Shown piece by piece: positions 23,081-24,136 of a DNA stretch of 24,136 bases (positions are counted from its first letter, which is position 1; every line of letters begins with the position of its first letter). The notes under the pieces were generated by a model. It did no database searches and had not been told where the DNA came from. It saw nothing but the letters and a program-made list of their open reading frames with translations. This stretch comes from JBOHTO01 sp050733695 (GTDB lineage Bacteria > Gemmatimonadota > Gemmatimonadetes > Gemmatimonadales > Gemmatimonadaceae): the NCBI GenBank assembly GCA_050733695.1, contig JBOHTO010000019.1:1-24136 (forward strand). Reading direction: 5' to 3'. Made by a program: the position numbers and the translations under genes.

Positions 23081-24136
23081 TCATCGTGCCCCCGTATCAT
23101 GAGCGTCCATAGGCGATGAAGCGAGGGTTGCAATTATCTCTGCGGAGAGCGGCACGCGATCGCGGCGATACTTGTGCACGTACTCCTTGAGAAGCGCCAG
23201 TCCTTCCGGTCTGCGGCCGATCAGGTCGTAAGCTATGTAAAGGGAATACGCCGGGTATGCCTGCCCATTCACGCCGCGCGCTTGGCGTTGCAGCGCCTCC
23301 AATTCCCGAATGAACCGGTCCGCAATGGGCGTTCCGTGTGCAGCAGCAGCACGTACATAGATCGCGAGGGCCGCGATCCGTGACCGGTAGGACAGATCGC
23401 TTGTCGCAGAGAGTTCTTGCTCCGCGAGGCGTAGCGCTAGGTCGTTCTCACCGCGGGCGAGGGCAACGCGGACGGCGGCTTCATCGTGTCCCGCTCGAAA
23501 CTGTAGCTCCTCGCCTGCAACATTCTGTCGAACTGCAAGTGAATGCCAAGCTGCGGCTCCGTCGATGTCTTCCGTATCAAGAAAGATCCAGGTTAGCTGA
23601 ACAGCGGCCGAGTGGGCGTCTGCCACGAGGCCATGGCGATTAGAGAACTCGTAGGCTTCTCGGAGAAACTTGGCGGCGTCTGCCGAGAAACCCGCATACC
23701 TAAACGCGACCGCTGCGTGCCGCAGCGCGACCCCGACCGTCTGTGCGTCGGCGTTTCGGTCCTTCACGCACGCCAAGTACGCTGTCGCAGCCTCAACGCC
23801 CAAGTCCAGATCGCCGAAGCTCGTGTTGAATATCAGGTCTAGATGTAGCGAGTGCTCGACACTCGCCGCGTCGCGAACAGGCTGAACTGCGCCGTATATA
23901 TCCTTAGCGGCCGTCGGCTCGCAGATGTTCTCCGCGAATATGCAAGCCCATTTGGCAGCCTGAATACGATGATCGGGATCAGCGTTGCTATCGAGGGCAC
24001 AACACGCCGCCTTCGAGTATAGCTCGCGCAGGTCTGCATTCAGGTGCCAACGCGTTTCGAGAAGAGTGAACTCGAGGTCGCTATGACGGGCCTCGTTGGA
24101 CGTTGCGTTCTTTCGGCCCGACTCCTCCTGTTGCAG
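23081..24136 (-). CDS. Helical-repeat (TPR-like) protein, N terminus outside window
   Basis: The minus-strand frame is open from the stop at 23081 to the window edge, giving at least 351 residues; an internal TTG at 23803 is not needed as a start. The visible part is almost entirely alpha-helical with Ala-rich paired helices, e.g. VGVALRHAAVAFRYAGFSADAAKFLREAYEFS, AAVQLTWIFLDTEDIDGAAAWHSLAV and ALRLAEQELSATSDLSYRSRIAALAI, resembling tetratricopeptide repeats. No membrane segment or catalytic motif is seen. Such C-terminal TPR regions occur in regulators with N-terminal HTH domains, but that part is not visible here. It is convergent with the HD-GYP gene (30-base gap) and shares its lower GC. 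Confidence 0.7.
   Translation of the reverse strand: MQQEESGRKNATSNEARHSDLEFTLLETRWHLNADLRELYSKAACCALDSNADPDHRIQAAKWACIFAENICEPTAAKDIYGAVQPVRDAASVEHSLHLDLIFNTSFGDLDLGVEAATAYLACVKDRNADAQTVGVALRHAAVAFRYAGFSADAAKFLREAYEFSNRHGLVADAHSAAVQLTWIFLDTEDIDGAAAWHSLAVRQNVAGEELQFRAGHDEAAVRVALARGENDLALRLAEQELSATSDLSYRSRIAALAIYVRAAAAHGTPIADRFIRELEALQRQARGVNGQAYPAYSLYIAYDLIGRRPEGLALLKEYVHKYRRDRVPLSAEIIATLASSPMDAHDTGAR

Noticed and set aside
23801..23803. TTG 23803 as the start of the TPR-like gene
   Set aside because: The same frame stays open to the window edge and encodes similar helical sequence, so the gene most likely begins outside the window.

Overview
The window is a GC-rich, densely packed bacterial chromosome segment. 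The GC content, gene order and protein style suggest Gemmatimonadota or a close relative, but that is an inference with no rRNA or marker search behind it. Nearly all genes read on the + strand. The exceptions are prfC and the last, incomplete gene.

Region 1 (1-8285) is a housekeeping block: the end of topA, then trmFO, xerC, a small membrane protein, hslV, prfC (inverted) and hslU. It follows the topA-trmFO-codV(xerC)-clpQ(hslV)-clpY(hslU) order known from Bacillus, except that prfC now sits between the two HslUV subunits. The divergent prfC/hslU spacer carries a 26-bp-period tandem repeat. Region 2 (8353-15596) is an envelope-glycan block: two large multi-membrane GT-C-like proteins, two GT2 glycosyltransferases of the polyprenyl-phosphate-sugar type, and two class I methyltransferases, several joined by 4-base ATGA overlaps. 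Region 3 (15600-18400) is metabolic: argF, a Bcp-type peroxiredoxin and gcvT. The peroxiredoxin reads through an in-frame TGA at exactly the catalytic cysteine position, followed by a plausible bacterial SECIS hairpin. It is therefore best read as a selenoprotein, and it is the most striking item in the window.

Region 4 (18440-21441) holds a MogA/MoaB-type molybdopterin gene overlapping a sigma-54 activator whose receiver domain lacks the phospho-acceptor Asp, followed by an unrecognised 257-aa protein. Region 5 (21442-24136) has visibly lower GC and different codon use. It contains a hairpin-rich leader, a 23-codon hydrophobic small ORF with a strong ribosome binding site, a membrane HD-GYP (c-di-GMP phosphodiesterase-type) protein, and a convergent helical-repeat (TPR-like) protein that runs off the window. 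This last group could be an acquired signalling module, possibly with a peptide component. That reading is a hypothesis.

No rRNA, tRNA, CRISPR array, insertion sequence or prophage gene was recognised.
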